Positions 54,734 to 63,872 of a stretch of 64,000 nt of DNA are shown here, piece by piece; the stretch's first letter is position 1; each line of letters opens with the position of its first letter. Under the pieces are notes generated by a model, which ran no database searches, was not told the origin of the DNA, and saw only the letters and a program-made list of their open reading frames with translations. The stretch is from Alcaligenaceae bacterium SAGV5 (GTDB lineage: Bacteria > Pseudomonadota > Gammaproteobacteria > Burkholderiales > Burkholderiaceae_B). Where the stretch lies: NCBI GenBank assembly GCA_009360345.1, contig SPDP01000001.1, positions 2,108,001 through 2,172,000 on the forward strand, read 5' to 3'. The position numbers were made by a program, and so were the translations under genes.

Positions 54734-55303
54734 TTACTGCTGCGGAAGGGCGGGGTCGAACTTGCCGTCGACCAGGACGAACAGCACGCGGGCCGGTTCA
54801 TCCGTGCGATTGGTCCAGGCGTGATTGGTACCGCGCTGGATCAGGACTTCGCCGGCGCGGAGCGTGACTTCGGATTCGTCCAGCAGCATGGTGATCTCGC
54901 CCGACAGCACGATGGCGTAGTCGATGGTTTCGGTGCGGTGCATGAAGGGATGGCGCCGCTTGCCGCCGTCCTGGCCGGTCAATGCATGCTGGCCGCCGAA
55001 CATCGAGAACGCCTGCTTGGCCGCGTCGGCATCCACGTCGCGCAGCTCCAGTCCCGCGGGCGGGAATTCGATGATGCGGACGACCGTGCCCAGCTCGGGC
55101 GGGGCCAGCGAGACCGGCCCCAGGGTGGGGTCGGCGCCGTTGTCGATGGGAGCGGGGGCCGTGGGCGTCTGCCACAACTGGGTCAGGTAGTAGCCCGGGC
55201 GGCTGGCGTCGTGGCGGACATTGGGGGCGTAGCCGTCTTCCAGCACCACGGCGAGGCCCTGCTCGTCGTGGCCGGTCACGATGCGGCGGATCTTTCCGTT
55301 CAT
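54734..55303 (-). CDS. Cupin-domain protein
   Basis: A 189-residue protein with a C-terminal cupin barrel: HPFMHRTETIDYAIVLSGEI and GEVLIQRGTNHAWTNRTDEP hold the candidate metal ligands. The start at 55303 is preceded by GAGGAA; an earlier ATG at 55315 is possible. It is divergent from the TetR gene and probably heads the cupin-Bug-fahA unit. An enzymatic role on a small organic acid or a sensor role cannot be told apart. Confidence 0.85.
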   Translation of the reverse strand: MNGKIRRIVTGHDEQGLAVVLEDGYAPNVRHDASRPGYYLTQLWQTPTAPAPIDNGADPTLGPVSLAPPELGTVVRIIEFPPAGLELRDVDADAAKQAFSMFGGQHALTGQDGGKRRHPFMHRTETIDYAIVLSGEITMLLDESEVTLRAGEVLIQRGTNHAWTNRTDEPARVLFVLVDGKFDPALPQQ

Positions 55304-55378
55304 GGGGTTCCTCATGCGGTGCGCCGGGTGGCGCGTCAGGACCCATCATAGGAATTCCTGGCGTTTCGGTCAAACGAA

Positions 55379-55389
55379 TGATTCAATCA
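55379..55389. promoter_or_regulatory. Palindrome in the cupin/TetR divergent promoter
   Basis: TGATTCAATCA is a perfect 11-base palindrome between the divergent cupin and TetR genes. The nearby sequence is AT-rich. It is a candidate operator of the TetR protein, but shorter than usual for that family. Confidence 0.35.
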
Positions 55390-55455
55390 ATCGACTGAAA
55401 TAATTTCCGGGCTTTGCGGGTAACATAGAATCCCCGCTGCTTTCCGGACGTATCC

Positions 55456-56124
55456 ATGCCCACTCCTGTTGCCGATCCGGCCGAATCCGCCTCCACCCGA
55501 GACCGCATCGTGGACGTGGCCGAGCGGCTGTTCGCCGAGCACGGCTACAACGGCGTGTCGCTGCGCACGATCACCGGTACCGCGGGCGTCAACATGGCCG
55601 CCGTGCACTATTACTTCCGGACCAAGGAAGGCCTGCTGCGGGCGATTTTCGAGGCGCGGGCAGGCCGGATGAACGACGAGCGCCAGGCGCTGCTGCGTGC
55701 CTGCGTGCCGGGGGATCCGCAGGCACGCCCCGAGACGCGGGCGGTGCTCGAGGCCTTCATCGGGCCCGGCATGCGCGTGGGGCAGACCGAAGAGGGGGCC
55801 CGCTTCAACCGGCTGTCGGCCATCTGTTCGGTCGAGCCCGATCCGGCGGTCAAGAACATCGTGTTCGGCGTCCACGACGAGGTCGGCCGCCTGTTCGTCG
55901 ATATCCTGGCGCGTGCCTGTCCCCACCTGGCGCGGGATGAGCTGTACCTGCGCCTGCAGTGCGTGTTCGGCAGCATGATGTACATCCGCGCCGACAATGG
56001 CCGCGTCGCGCGGCTGATGCCGGACGTGCGTGCCACGCCGGTGTCCGCGGCCAGCGTCGACCTGACCCTGTCACGCCTGTTGGACTTCCTGGCGGCCGGC
56101 CTGGCGGCGCCTGCCGCCGGCTAG
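55456..56124 (+). CDS. TetR/AcrR-family transcriptional regulator
   Basis: A 222-residue TetR regulator. HTH domain about 14-60: ERLFAEHGYNGVSLRTITGT, then NMAAVHYYFRTKEGLLRAIF. C-terminal ligand domain variable. It is divergent from the cupin-Bug-fahA genes and likely represses them. It converges on the LysR gene at 56134 with a ten-base gap. Confidence 0.93.
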   Translation: MPTPVADPAESASTRDRIVDVAERLFAEHGYNGVSLRTITGTAGVNMAAVHYYFRTKEGLLRAIFEARAGRMNDERQALLRACVPGDPQARPETRAVLEAFIGPGMRVGQTEEGARFNRLSAICSVEPDPAVKNIVFGVHDEVGRLFVDILARACPHLARDELYLRLQCVFGSMMYIRADNGRVARLMPDVRATPVSAASVDLTLSRLLDFLAAGLAAPAAG

Positions 56125-56133
56125 CGCACGGCG

Positions 56134-57042
56134 TCACAATTCCCGGCAGACATCGAGCACCAATTCCCGCAGCCAGCGCTGGGACTGGCTGGGGTGGGTC
56201 CGTTCGTGCCAGAGCTGCGAGACCACGAACTCGCCCAGCGGCAGCGGATGAGGTGTCATGCGCAGCGGGTAGAGGCCGCAGAAGGCCCGGGCGATGCGGT
56301 GCGTGACGGTGGCGATCAGGTCGGTGCAGGCCAGCGTGGGGGCGATGGCGAGCATGTGGGGAACCTGGGCGGCGACGTCCCGCGAGATGCCGTGCTGCTG
56401 CATCGCATCCTGCAGCACCCGTTCGCGGGCGCCGTTCTGACGCGGCATGGCGACGTGCCGCGCCGAGGCGAACTGCTGGGGGCCGAGCGCCTGGCCGTCC
56501 AGCGGGTGGCCGATGCGGTACAGGCAGACGTAGTCGTCCCTGAACAGTTCCTGCCGATAGATGGGGTAGGTGGCGGTGGCCACCGGCGACAGCACCAGGT
56601 CCACCTTGCCCAGCAGCAGCAATTCCTCGGGCATCAAGGGTTCGATCGGATGGATGGTCACCGAAACCGAGGGTGCCGCCGATGCCAGCCGCCGCATGAG
56701 CGCGGGCAGCAGGGTGAAGGTGACATAGTCCGTGGCCGCGAGGTTGAAATGCATGCGCGCGGAGTGCGGCGCGAAAGGCTCGGACGGCGAGGCCAGCCCG
56801 TTCAGCGCGAGGATGGCGTGGCGTACGCCGGTGGCCATTTCCATGGCCTTGTGGGTGGGGACGACGCCACGTCCGTTCCGCAGGAACAGGGGGTCGTGGA
56901 AGATCTCCCGCAATTGCGCCAGCCCCTTGCTGACGGCGGACTGGCTGATGTCGATGCGGTCCGCGGCGCGCGTTACGTTGCCTTCGGCCAGCACCGCATC
57001 GAAGATCATCAGGAGATGCAGGTCGACGTGCTTGATATCCAT
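56134..57042 (-). CDS. LysR-family transcriptional regulator
   Basis: A 302-residue LysR regulator: DIKHVDLHLLMIFDAVLAEG, then NVTRAADRIDISQSAVSKGL as HTH. The effector region is of the NodD/PcaQ-like group (PLFLRNGRGVVPTHKAMEMA). It is divergent from the amidohydrolase-Bug operon, which begins 348 bases away, and is the likely regulator of it. Confidence 0.93.
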   Translation of the reverse strand: MDIKHVDLHLLMIFDAVLAEGNVTRAADRIDISQSAVSKGLAQLREIFHDPLFLRNGRGVVPTHKAMEMATGVRHAILALNGLASPSEPFAPHSARMHFNLAATDYVTFTLLPALMRRLASAAPSVSVTIHPIEPLMPEELLLLGKVDLVLSPVATATYPIYRQELFRDDYVCLYRIGHPLDGQALGPQQFASARHVAMPRQNGARERVLQDAMQQHGISRDVAAQVPHMLAIAPTLACTDLIATVTHRIARAFCGLYPLRMTPHPLPLGEFVVSQLWHERTHPSQSQRWLRELVLDVCREL

Positions 57043-57389
57043 GGGTTCGGGCTTCGTCGGGGCCGGTGGCCGGCGGGGATAATGAAATATTCCACAACGG
57101 AATCGAGATAGCCATTCTTGGACGGGAAGCGGGGGCTGGCCAGATCCTCGCTATGGGGCCGCGCGCCGTCCGTCACGCTTCCTCCTCTATCTGGCTCGTT
57201 CTTCGTCGATCTTGCATATTCTTGCGTGGTGTCCATGGGTGTTTCGTCGTGGGCGCAAACGCGGTTCCATCTTCCTTCCCGCTGGCTTCCCTGCGTTGAC
57301 AGTGCCGGCAATTGCTCAGCATGCTGAGAACCTGTCATCGGCAGTGCATCGCAGGATCAATATTCGCAGAACGAGGGAAAAAGACCAGC
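57043..57389. other. Intergenic region between the LysR gene and the amidohydrolase gene
   Basis: This 347-base region contains no supported gene. It holds a TTGACA -35-like box at 57296-57301 and a perfect 14-base palindrome CTCAGCATGCTGAG at 57315-57328, where a -10 box would be expected. The palindrome is a candidate operator for the LysR protein. Confidence 0.5.
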
Positions 57390-58880
57390 ATGAAAACCAG
57401 GATCAACGGCGACTGGGTGGTGGGATTCCAGGACGGCGGGCATGTGCTCCATCGGCAGGCCTGCGTGGTCTACGACGGCGACCGCATCGTCTACGCGGGG
57501 GACGACTACCGGGGCGAGGCCGATCGCGTCATCGAGGCGCCGGGCTGCCTGCTGTCGCCAGGCTTCATCGACACGCACGTGCACTCGGGCCATCGCGCGC
57601 TGCACAAGCTGCTGACCGACCACGGCCGGCCCGACCTGTTCGGCCAGCCCTACATGGACGTCACGATCGCCCGGTCGGGCACGCGCATACAGGGGTATCC
57701 CAATTATCTGACCAAGGAGCAGGCGCAGGTGGACCCCGGCATCGTCCTGCACGCGGCATTCACGGTCAGCGAACTGCTGCGCAATGGCGTGACGACCTTC
57801 GTCGAACTGGGCGGACATGTGATCGTCCAGGAGGCGCTGTGGAAGCAGTGCGAAGCGCTGGGAGTGCGAGGCTACCTGGGGCCGGGCTACGACAGCGGCC
57901 GCTGGGCGTCGGACGACGACGGCAACCTGACCCGCGTGCCCTATCCCGACGGCGGCCTGCACCTGTTCAACGACGCGGTGGCGTTCATCGAACGGGTCGA
58001 GCGCGATCCGAGCGACCGGGTCCACGGCATCCTGGTGCCGCGCGAAGTCGAGAATTGCAGCGTCGACATCCTGCGCCGGACGGTGGCGGCCGCGCGCGAT
58101 CTGGGCGTGCCGATGGCCACGCACGCGGGCTACAACGTCATCGAGTTCTACGAGACCGTGCGCGAGCACCGCAAGACGCCCATCGAACTGCTGGACAGCG
58201 TGGAGATGCTGACCCCCGCGCTGAACATCGGGCACGCCAATTTCATCTCCGACAGCCCGCGCCTGAATTATTCGGGCGGCAGTGACCTCAGGCGCATGGG
58301 GAAGAACCAGGTCTCGGTTTCCCACTGTCCCATCAACATCGTGCGCCGGGCCCGCGTGCTGGACTCGTGGAAATCGTACCGGGAGGCCGGGGTGAACATG
58401 ACGATAGGCAGCGATACCTATCCGCGCGACATGATCATGAACATGCGCACCGCCTCCTACCACGGGAAAGTCATGAGCCACGACCTGACGGCGGCCAGCG
58501 CGGAACAGGTGTTCGAGGCGGCCACGCTGGGGGGCGCGCGGTCGCTGGGCCGCGACGACCTGGGGCGGCTGGCGCCGGGCGCCAGGGCGGACATCGTCGC
58601 CATCAATCTCGGCCGCAAGGACGTGCTGCGCTATGGGCCGATCTGGGACCCGATATGCAGCCTGGTCGAGTGCGGCGTGGGCGACGACGTGGACCTGGTC
58701 GTCACCGGTGGCGAGATCCGCATGCGCGACGGCCGTATTCCCGATGTCGACCTGGGCGGCCTGCGGGCCGAGGCCCAGGCCTTCGCGGAGAAAGTGTGGG
58801 GCCAGGTCCAGGATTGGGACCCGCTGCGGCGCACCGCCCGGATGATGTGCCCGCCTTCGTTTTGCCCTGATTGCGAATAG
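57390..58880 (+). CDS. Amidohydrolase (AtzA/TrzA-type metal-dependent deaminase or hydrolase)
   Basis: A 496-residue amidohydrolase superfamily enzyme. The metal-binding start FIDTHVHSGH has His63 and His65; the later ligands appear as MATHAGYN, SHCPINIVRR and the catalytic Asp in TIGSDTYPRD. Typical N-terminal beta-sandwich (VVYDGDRIVYAG). Members hydrolyse or deaminate triazines, guanine-like rings and other amides. The C-terminus contains two cysteines (MCPPSFCPDCE). It is followed by a Bug gene, indicating uptake and hydrolysis of one compound. Confidence 0.9.
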   Translation: MKTRINGDWVVGFQDGGHVLHRQACVVYDGDRIVYAGDDYRGEADRVIEAPGCLLSPGFIDTHVHSGHRALHKLLTDHGRPDLFGQPYMDVTIARSGTRIQGYPNYLTKEQAQVDPGIVLHAAFTVSELLRNGVTTFVELGGHVIVQEALWKQCEALGVRGYLGPGYDSGRWASDDDGNLTRVPYPDGGLHLFNDAVAFIERVERDPSDRVHGILVPREVENCSVDILRRTVAAARDLGVPMATHAGYNVIEFYETVREHRKTPIELLDSVEMLTPALNIGHANFISDSPRLNYSGGSDLRRMGKNQVSVSHCPINIVRRARVLDSWKSYREAGVNMTIGSDTYPRDMIMNMRTASYHGKVMSHDLTAASAEQVFEAATLGGARSLGRDDLGRLAPGARADIVAINLGRKDVLRYGPIWDPICSLVECGVGDDVDLVVTGGEIRMRDGRIPDVDLGGLRAEAQAFAEKVWGQVQDWDPLRRTARMMCPPSFCPDCE

Positions 58881-58934
58881 CCCCCGGGGCGCCGCCCGCG
58901 GCGCCTGGATCCGATCGTTCCAAAGGACAAGTCC

Positions 58935-59942
58935 ATGAAGACCTCACGTTTTTCCCCTGCCCGGGCGCACCTCCTGCGGGCGGCCGCCTGCGCGGTGGTG
59001 GCCTGCCTGGCGGCGCCGGCGTCCGCCCAGGACCATGCCGTCAATGCCTACCCCGAACGCCCGGTCCGCATCGTCGTGCCGTATGGCGCGGGCGGCGCGG
59101 CCGATCTGCTGGCGCGCGTCCTGGCGGAGCGGCTCGCCCAGGACTGGGGCCAGCCCGTCATCGTAGAGAACAAGCCCGGCGGGGTCGGGACCATAGGCAT
59201 CTCGGCCGTGGTGAAGGCCGCCCCCGACGGCTATACGCTGGTGTCCGTGCCGGTGTCGGACCTGGCGGTCAACCCGCACCTTTATCGGCAGCGCCCGTTC
59301 GATATCGCCCGCGACCTGGCGCCCGTCGCCCAGGTGGGGGCGGTGCCCAACGTGCTGGTGGTGTCGAACGCGCTGGGCGTGGCGGATGCCAAGGGGCTGA
59401 TCGTCAAGGCCAAGGCCGGGCGCCTGAGCTATTCGTCGCCGGGCATCGGCAGCCAGGCGCACCTGGCCGCCGAGATCTTCGCCGGGCGCGCGGGCGTCAG
59501 CCTGCTGCACGTGCCCTACAACAGCGTGTCGGCGGCGCTGGCGGACGTGGCGGGCGGGCAGATCGACATGATGATCGCGCAATTGCCGGCCGCGCTGCCA
59601 TTCATCCGCGGGGGCCGGGTCAAGGCACTGGGTGTGGTCGCTGAACAACGTTCGCCGCTGGTGCCCGAGATGCCCACCTTGAAGGAAACGACCGGCCTGT
59701 CCTTCGGCGACGCGGTCTCGTGGTCGGGGCTGATGGCGCCGGCCGCCACCCCGCTGGCGCTGCGGGAGAAGATCGCCCGGGCGGTCACCCGGGCGATGCG
59801 GTCGCCCCAGGCCCAGGAACTGCTGGCGCGCCAGGGCACGGTGGGGCTGGGAGGGACGCCGGACGATCTTTCCAAGGCGATTGCCGAGGATTCGCGCCGG
59901 TACGGCGAGGTAATCAAGGCGCTCGACATCCGGCTGGATTGA
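58935..59942 (+). CDS. Bug-family substrate-binding protein
   Basis: A 335-residue Bug protein with a good ribosome-binding site (AAGGAC). Signal peptide ends near CLAAPASAQ; mature motif YPERPVRIVVPYGAGGAADLL. It is downstream of the amidohydrolase on the same strand. Its stop codon lies only three bases from the truncated end of ubiJ on the other strand, a rearrangement junction. Confidence 0.92.
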   Translation: MKTSRFSPARAHLLRAAACAVVACLAAPASAQDHAVNAYPERPVRIVVPYGAGGAADLLARVLAERLAQDWGQPVIVENKPGGVGTIGISAVVKAAPDGYTLVSVPVSDLAVNPHLYRQRPFDIARDLAPVAQVGAVPNVLVVSNALGVADAKGLIVKAKAGRLSYSSPGIGSQAHLAAEIFAGRAGVSLLHVPYNSVSAALADVAGGQIDMMIAQLPAALPFIRGGRVKALGVVAEQRSPLVPEMPTLKETTGLSFGDAVSWSGLMAPAATPLALREKIARAVTRAMRSPQAQELLARQGTVGLGGTPDDLSKAIAEDSRRYGEVIKALDIRLD

Positions 59943-59945
59943 GGG

Positions 59946-60404
59946 CACGTTCTCGGCCAGCCGCCAGGCGCCGGCGCGCAGCCCGCCCGCCACCCCCCGG
60001 GCCGTGCGGACCAGGCGGGCCGCGGGGATGTCCCCGACGATCCCGGCCAGGTCCTCCTCCACGTCCCAGCGCAGATCCCGCGCCAGGTCTCCCAGCACGT
60101 GGGCCAGCGCCGCGTCGCCCTCGATGCGCACCGCCGCCATCCGGCGGGCGGCGTCGCCCGACAGCAGTTCCGGCAACCTGCCGCCATCCACGGTCAGGGT
60201 CACGTCGGGCACGGCTTCGGCGGCGGCGGCCTCGACCAGGCCATGCGGAGTGATCGTCAGCGCCATGCGCAGGGAGCCGGCGGCCAGGCAGGCAGTCTTG
60301 CCGGCATGCTGGCGCAGCCGCTCGCGGGCCCAGGGCTCGCGCACCAGCAGCGTGTCGAGCGCCCGGATGGCGGCGGCGGAAGGGTACGGCAGGGACACGG
60401 ACAT
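59946..60404 (-). pseudogene. ubiJ: Truncated ubiJ (SCP2-domain ubiquinone biosynthesis factor)
   Basis: 153 codons match the SCP2-type ubiquinone accessory factor UbiJ: YPSAAAIRALDTLLVREP, ARERLRQHAGKTACLAAG and DALAHVLGDLARDLRWDVEE-type segments (here AALAHVLGDLARDLRWDVEE). After GLRAGAWRLAENV the similarity stops; the C-terminal part of about 50 residues is lost. The frame stays open to 58944 and runs antisense through the Bug gene, so a fusion of about 486 residues could be made. Normally ubiB follows; here it does not. Loss of function is likely but not certain. Confidence 0.7.
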
Positions 60405-60459
60405 AGGATGGAAGACAAACCTGTCAGGAAAACCGGCCGGCAATCCGGCCTGCCAACGA

Positions 60460-60517
60460 AAAACGCCCCCTGGCTTGCCGCTTCGCGGCGGCGCGGCCCC
60501 CCACCAGGGGGCGTTTT
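60460..60517 (-). terminator. Compound hairpin terminator, upstream of ubiJ
   Basis: Outer stem AAAACGCCCCCTGG / CCAGGGGGCGTTTT (14 bp) encloses a GC-rich inner hairpin; the T run on the minus strand fits a terminator for the Tim44-domain gene. It would limit read-through into ubiJ. Confidence 0.75.
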
Positions 60518-60543
60518 CATCCTGGGGCGGCCCGGCAATGAAA

Positions 60544-60567
60544 AACGCCCGTCCGGGGACGGGCGTT
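60544..60567 (-). terminator. Rho-independent terminator after the Tim44-domain gene
   Basis: An 11-bp stem AACGCCCGTCC / GGACGGGCGTT with a two-base loop is followed on the minus strand by five T residues. It is the first of two terminators after the gene. Confidence 0.8.
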
Positions 60568-60613
60568 CCACGGGGTTCGACCCCGCAAGTTTACCGGGTG
60601 GCGCGCCAGGGCG

Positions 60614-61597
60614 TTACCGGTTGTGCTCCTGTACCGGGATCTGCTGCACGCCAGCCAGCAGCCAGCCGCCATCGTTCGGCTTGAACAGGTTCCAGATTTC
60701 CTCGAATCGGAAGGCTTCCGTGCCCGGCGCCTCGCGCAGCATGCCGGAGAAGCGGACACTGGCGAGGTGGCCGTCGGAGACGGTCTCGATGCCGAGCAGC
60801 TCGGCGTTCAGCAGCACCACCTCGGTCACGTTCTGGCCCTGGCGCTGGCCGATCTGCTGGCTGAGTTCGGCCAGCAGGTCGTCGGTGACCCGGTCACGCA
60901 GCTCGTTCACGTCGCCGCGGTCCCAGACGCCTTGCAATTGCACGAAGTTGTTCTTCGCATGGCTGAGGAAATTCGCGGTGTCGAAATCGCTGGGGATGCC
61001 CCACTCGCCGGTGGGAGCAGCGCCCGCGGCAGCCGCGGAGGCGGCGGGTACGGCCGCCGGAGCGGCGGACACCGGCGCCGCCGATGCGCGCGCCATGGTG
61101 GCGGGCGGCTCGTTGCGCGGTTGCTGGAAGCGGCTGTTGCCCGCGCCCTGGAGCGCCGGCTGCTGGCCGCCGCCGCGCAGGCGACGGACGATGAACAGCA
61201 CGGCGAAGATCGCCAGCGCGATGAGCAGCATGCTGCCGATGAACTCGGCCGCGGCCCCGCCCAGGCCGAAATGCGACAGCAGGGCCGCCAGGCCCAGGCC
61301 GGCGGCGATGCCGGCGATGGGGCCCAGCCAGCGCGACATGCCGCTGCGCGCGGCGGTGGCGCCCGCGGCGGCCCCGGCGGCGGCGGGCGCCGCCGACGGC
61401 GCGGCCTGCTGGTTCTGCTGGGGCGTACGCGCGGGCGGCGTGGCCTGCCGCTGCGTCACGTTGCTGGACTGGCGGCCCATGCTGCCGCCCCCGCCCAGGC
61501 GCTTGGCCAGGGCGTCATGCGAGACGCCCAACATGGCTACGGTCGATACGGCGATGACCAGAGCCGGGATGAACCTGGAAAAAAAACGTCGGGACAT
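60614..61597 (-). CDS. Tim44-domain membrane protein
   Basis: A 327-residue protein. Signal or anchor region at the N-terminus, an Ala/Pro/Gln-rich stretch (about 35-85), two hydrophobic segments (about 88-110 and 115-138: LGPIAGIAAGLGLAALLSHF and FIGSMLLIALAIFAVLFIV), and a C-terminal Tim44-like domain (DTANFLSHAKNNFVQLQGVW ... FRFEEIWNLFKP). In related genomes it lies between ubiE and ubiJ. Function unknown; it may bind membrane lipids as mitochondrial Tim44 does. Confidence 0.9.
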   Translation of the reverse strand: MSRRFFSRFIPALVIAVSTVAMLGVSHDALAKRLGGGGSMGRQSSNVTQRQATPPARTPQQNQQAAPSAAPAAAGAAAGATAARSGMSRWLGPIAGIAAGLGLAALLSHFGLGGAAAEFIGSMLLIALAIFAVLFIVRRLRGGGQQPALQGAGNSRFQQPRNEPPATMARASAAPVSAAPAAVPAASAAAAGAAPTGEWGIPSDFDTANFLSHAKNNFVQLQGVWDRGDVNELRDRVTDDLLAELSQQIGQRQGQNVTEVVLLNAELLGIETVSDGHLASVRFSGMLREAPGTEAFRFEEIWNLFKPNDGGWLLAGVQQIPVQEHNR

Positions 61598-61832
61598 TGT
61601 GTGGATTCTCCTGTAATCAATGTCGTGGCGCCGCGCTGCCGGCCCCGATGCCGGGTCTGCCGGGACAACGCGGGCGCCATTGCTGCCAGGTGGGGATGCC
61701 CGGCGCCGCGCCGCCCCCGCAGACGGGCGGTCGTAGCAGCCTTTCCTGACAATTAGCTGAAATTTAACGGACTATGGCGCAAATCGCCAGTCGGGACGCC
61801 CCGGATTTTCGAAGGAATTTGAAACAGAGGCG

Positions 61833-62612
61833 CTACAGCCGCACGCCCTCGTGCAGGGCGACCACCCCGGCGGTCAAATTGAAATACTGGACACGCGCCA
61901 GGCCCGCCTGTTCCAGCATGCCGGCCAGGGTGGCCTGGTCCGGGTGCATGCGTATGGATTCGGCCAGATAGCGGTAGCTGGCCTCGTCCTGGGCCACCTT
62001 GCGCCCCAGCCAGGGCAGGATATTGAACGAATACCAGTCGTAGGCCGCCCGCAGCGGCTTGGCGACCCGGGAGAATTCCAGCACCAGCAGCTTGCCGCCC
62101 GGCCGCAGCACCCGCGTCATCTCGGCCAGGGCCCGGTCCTTGTGGGTCATGTTGCGCAACCCGAACGCCACCGAAACGCGATCGAAATAGCCGTCCGGGA
62201 ACGGCAGCTTCTCGGCGTCGCAGACGGCGGTGGGCATCATCAGCCCCGCGTCCAGCATCCGGTCCCGCCCCACCCGCAGCATGGAATCGTTGATGTCGGT
62301 CAGCCAGACCTCGCCGGTGGGTCCGGCACGCCGGGCGAAGGCCTTGGCCAGGTCGCCGGTGCCGCCCGCGATGTCCAGCACCTTCATGCCCGGACGCACG
62401 CCGGCGCGGGCCACGGTGAAGACCTTCCAGGCGCGGTGCAGGCCGCCGGACATCAGATCGTTCATGACGTCGTAGCGCGCGGCCACCGAGTGGAAGACCT
62501 CGGCCACCTTGCGCGCCTTGTCGGTCTCGGCCACCTGCTGGAAACCGAAATGGGTCGTACCCGGCGACGGCGTGCCGCCGGTCGGCTCGGGGGAGTGCTG
62601 CTTATCGCTCAT
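61833..62612 (-). CDS. ubiE: Ubiquinone/menaquinone biosynthesis C-methyltransferase UbiE
   Basis: A 259-residue SAM-dependent methyltransferase of the quinone pathway. [18 protein letters not shown] binds [23 protein letters not shown] and [18 protein letters not shown] are family signatures. Its start overlaps the end of the DUF971 gene (ATGA). It is followed, after a 235-base gap, by the Tim44-domain gene and the truncated ubiJ. Confidence 0.96.
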   Translation of the reverse strand: MSDKQHSPEPTGGTPSPGTTHFGFQQVAETDKARKVAEVFHSVAARYDVMNDLMSGGLHRAWKVFTVARAGVRPGMKVLDIAGGTGDLAKAFARRAGPTGEVWLTDINDSMLRVGRDRMLDAGLMMPTAVCDAEKLPFPDGYFDRVSVAFGLRNMTHKDRALAEMTRVLRPGGKLLVLEFSRVAKPLRAAYDWYSFNILPWLGRKVAQDEASYRYLAESIRMHPDQATLAGMLEQAGLARVQYFNLTAGVVALHEGVRL

Positions 62613-63034
62613 TGCTTACCTTCACGGCGTACTTCGGTTGTTGCCATCCCGTCCCGGGGCTCCGGATCCCGCGAGGCGCCCGCCGCTTCCAGCGCGGCTA
62701 GATAATCCGCCCACAGGCGGTCCTGGTCGCGGCCCAGCGCGTGAAGGATGTCCCAGGAGTAGATTCCGGTCGAATGGCCATCGGAGAACGTCGGCTGGAC
62801 CCCGTAGTTGCCCACCGGTTCCAGCGAGACCAGATCCACGTCGCGCTTGCCTACCTGCAGCGTCTCCTGGCCCGGTCCGTGGCCCCGGACCTCGGCCGAG
62901 GGACTGTAGACACGCAACAGCTCGAAAGGCAGGCGGAAGTTGCTGCCGTCGTCGAAGGCGACCTCCAGTGTCCTGGACTGCCGATGCACGACGATATTGG
63001 TGGGAAGGGGGGTATTCTTGTCCAGGCCGGCCAT
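62609..63034 (-). CDS. DUF971 (GBBH-like N-terminal) protein
   Basis: A 141-residue protein with the DUF971 domain: [20 protein letters not shown] and [24 protein letters not shown]971 proteins are often linked to Fe-S or cofactor metabolism; the function is unsettled. Translationally coupled to ubiE (four-base overlap). Confidence 0.88.
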   Translation of the reverse strand: MAGLDKNTPLPTNIVVHRQSRTLEVAFDDGSNFRLPFELLRVYSPSAEVRGHGPGQETLQVGKRDVDLVSLEPVGNYGVQPTFSDGHSTGIYSWDILHALGRDQDRLWADYLAALEAAGASRDPEPRDGMATTEVRREGKQ

Positions 63035-63110
63035 GTTGTTCTCGCGTCAGGACTCCATGGTAGCCGATGGACGCCGCCGCCGTGCCGGCGCGCCGCCCGG
63101 GGGCCGGTTC

Positions 63111-63128
63111 ATGTCACATACCTGAAAC
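63111..63128 (+). promoter_or_regulatory. Possible Pho box before phoB
   Basis: Two 7-base repeats (ATGTCAC and CTGAAAC) separated by four bases fit the Pho box layout (CTGTCAT-N4-CTGTCAT) at 9 of 14 positions. It lies about 50 bases before phoB, consistent with autoregulation. The match is moderate. Confidence 0.35.
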
Positions 63129-63176
63129 AATACCGCCATACTATGGACATGCTTCAGCAACCCATCCGGCATACCC

Positions 63177-63872
63177 ATGTCCAGCACTATTCTAGTCGTC
63201 GAAGACGAACCGGCCATCCAGGAACTGGTGTCGGTCAACCTGTCCTTCGCGGGCCACAAGGTCCTGCGCGCGGCCGATGCCGAACAGGCCCAGACCTTGA
63301 TCCGGGCGGAACTCCCCGACCTGATCCTGCTCGACTGGATGCTGCCCGGCACCTCGGGCGTGGCGCTGGCCCGCAAGCTGCGGACCGAGGAGCGCACCAA
63401 GGCCGTTCCCATCATCATGCTCACCGCCAAGGGCGCCGAGCAGGACAAGGTCGACGGCCTGGAGGCCGGCGCCGATGATTACATCACCAAGCCGTTCTCG
63501 CCCAAGGAGCTGATGGCCCGCATCAAGGCCGTCCTGCGGCGCCGCGCGCCCCAGCTCACCGACGACCTGATCGACGTCGCCGGGCTGCGGCTGGATCCGG
63601 TCACCCACCGGCTCAATGGCAACGGCATGACCCTGAACATCGGCCCCACCGAATTCCGGCTGCTGCATTTTTTCATGACCCACCCCGAGCGCGTATTCTC
63701 GCGTTCGCAACTGCTGGACCAGGTGTGGGGCGACCACGTCTTCGTCGAGGAGCGCACGGTCGACGTGCACATCCGGCGCCTGCGCAAGGCCCTGGAGCCC
63801 AGCAAGCACGACGGCCACGTGGAGACCGTGCGCGGCAGCGGCTACCGGTTCACCGCTCATCCTGTAGTCTGA
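63177..63872 (+). CDS. phoB: Phosphate regulon response regulator PhoB
   Basis: A 231-residue OmpR-type response regulator. Receiver phosphorylation site Asp53 (LILLDWMLPG), Lys in ITKPFSPKEL, and winged-helix domain with the PhoB-typical NIGPTEFRLLHFFMTHPERV and RTVDVHIRRLRKAL. PhoB activates phosphate-starvation genes. phoR would usually follow, but the 128 bases to the window end contain a repeat; phoR may start beyond. Confidence 0.95.
   Translation: MSSTILVVEDEPAIQELVSVNLSFAGHKVLRAADAEQAQTLIRAELPDLILLDWMLPGTSGVALARKLRTEERTKAVPIIMLTAKGAEQDKVDGLEAGADDYITKPFSPKELMARIKAVLRRRAPQLTDDLIDVAGLRLDPVTHRLNGNGMTLNIGPTEFRLLHFFMTHPERVFSRSQLLDQVWGDHVFVEERTVDVHIRRLRKALEPSKHDGHVETVRGSGYRFTAHPVV

Noticed and set aside
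58944-60443. A continuous 499-codon minus-strand gene
   Set aside because: Only the first part is ubiJ; the rest is antisense to a well-supported Bug gene. It is reported as a truncated ubiJ rather than a real fusion enzyme.
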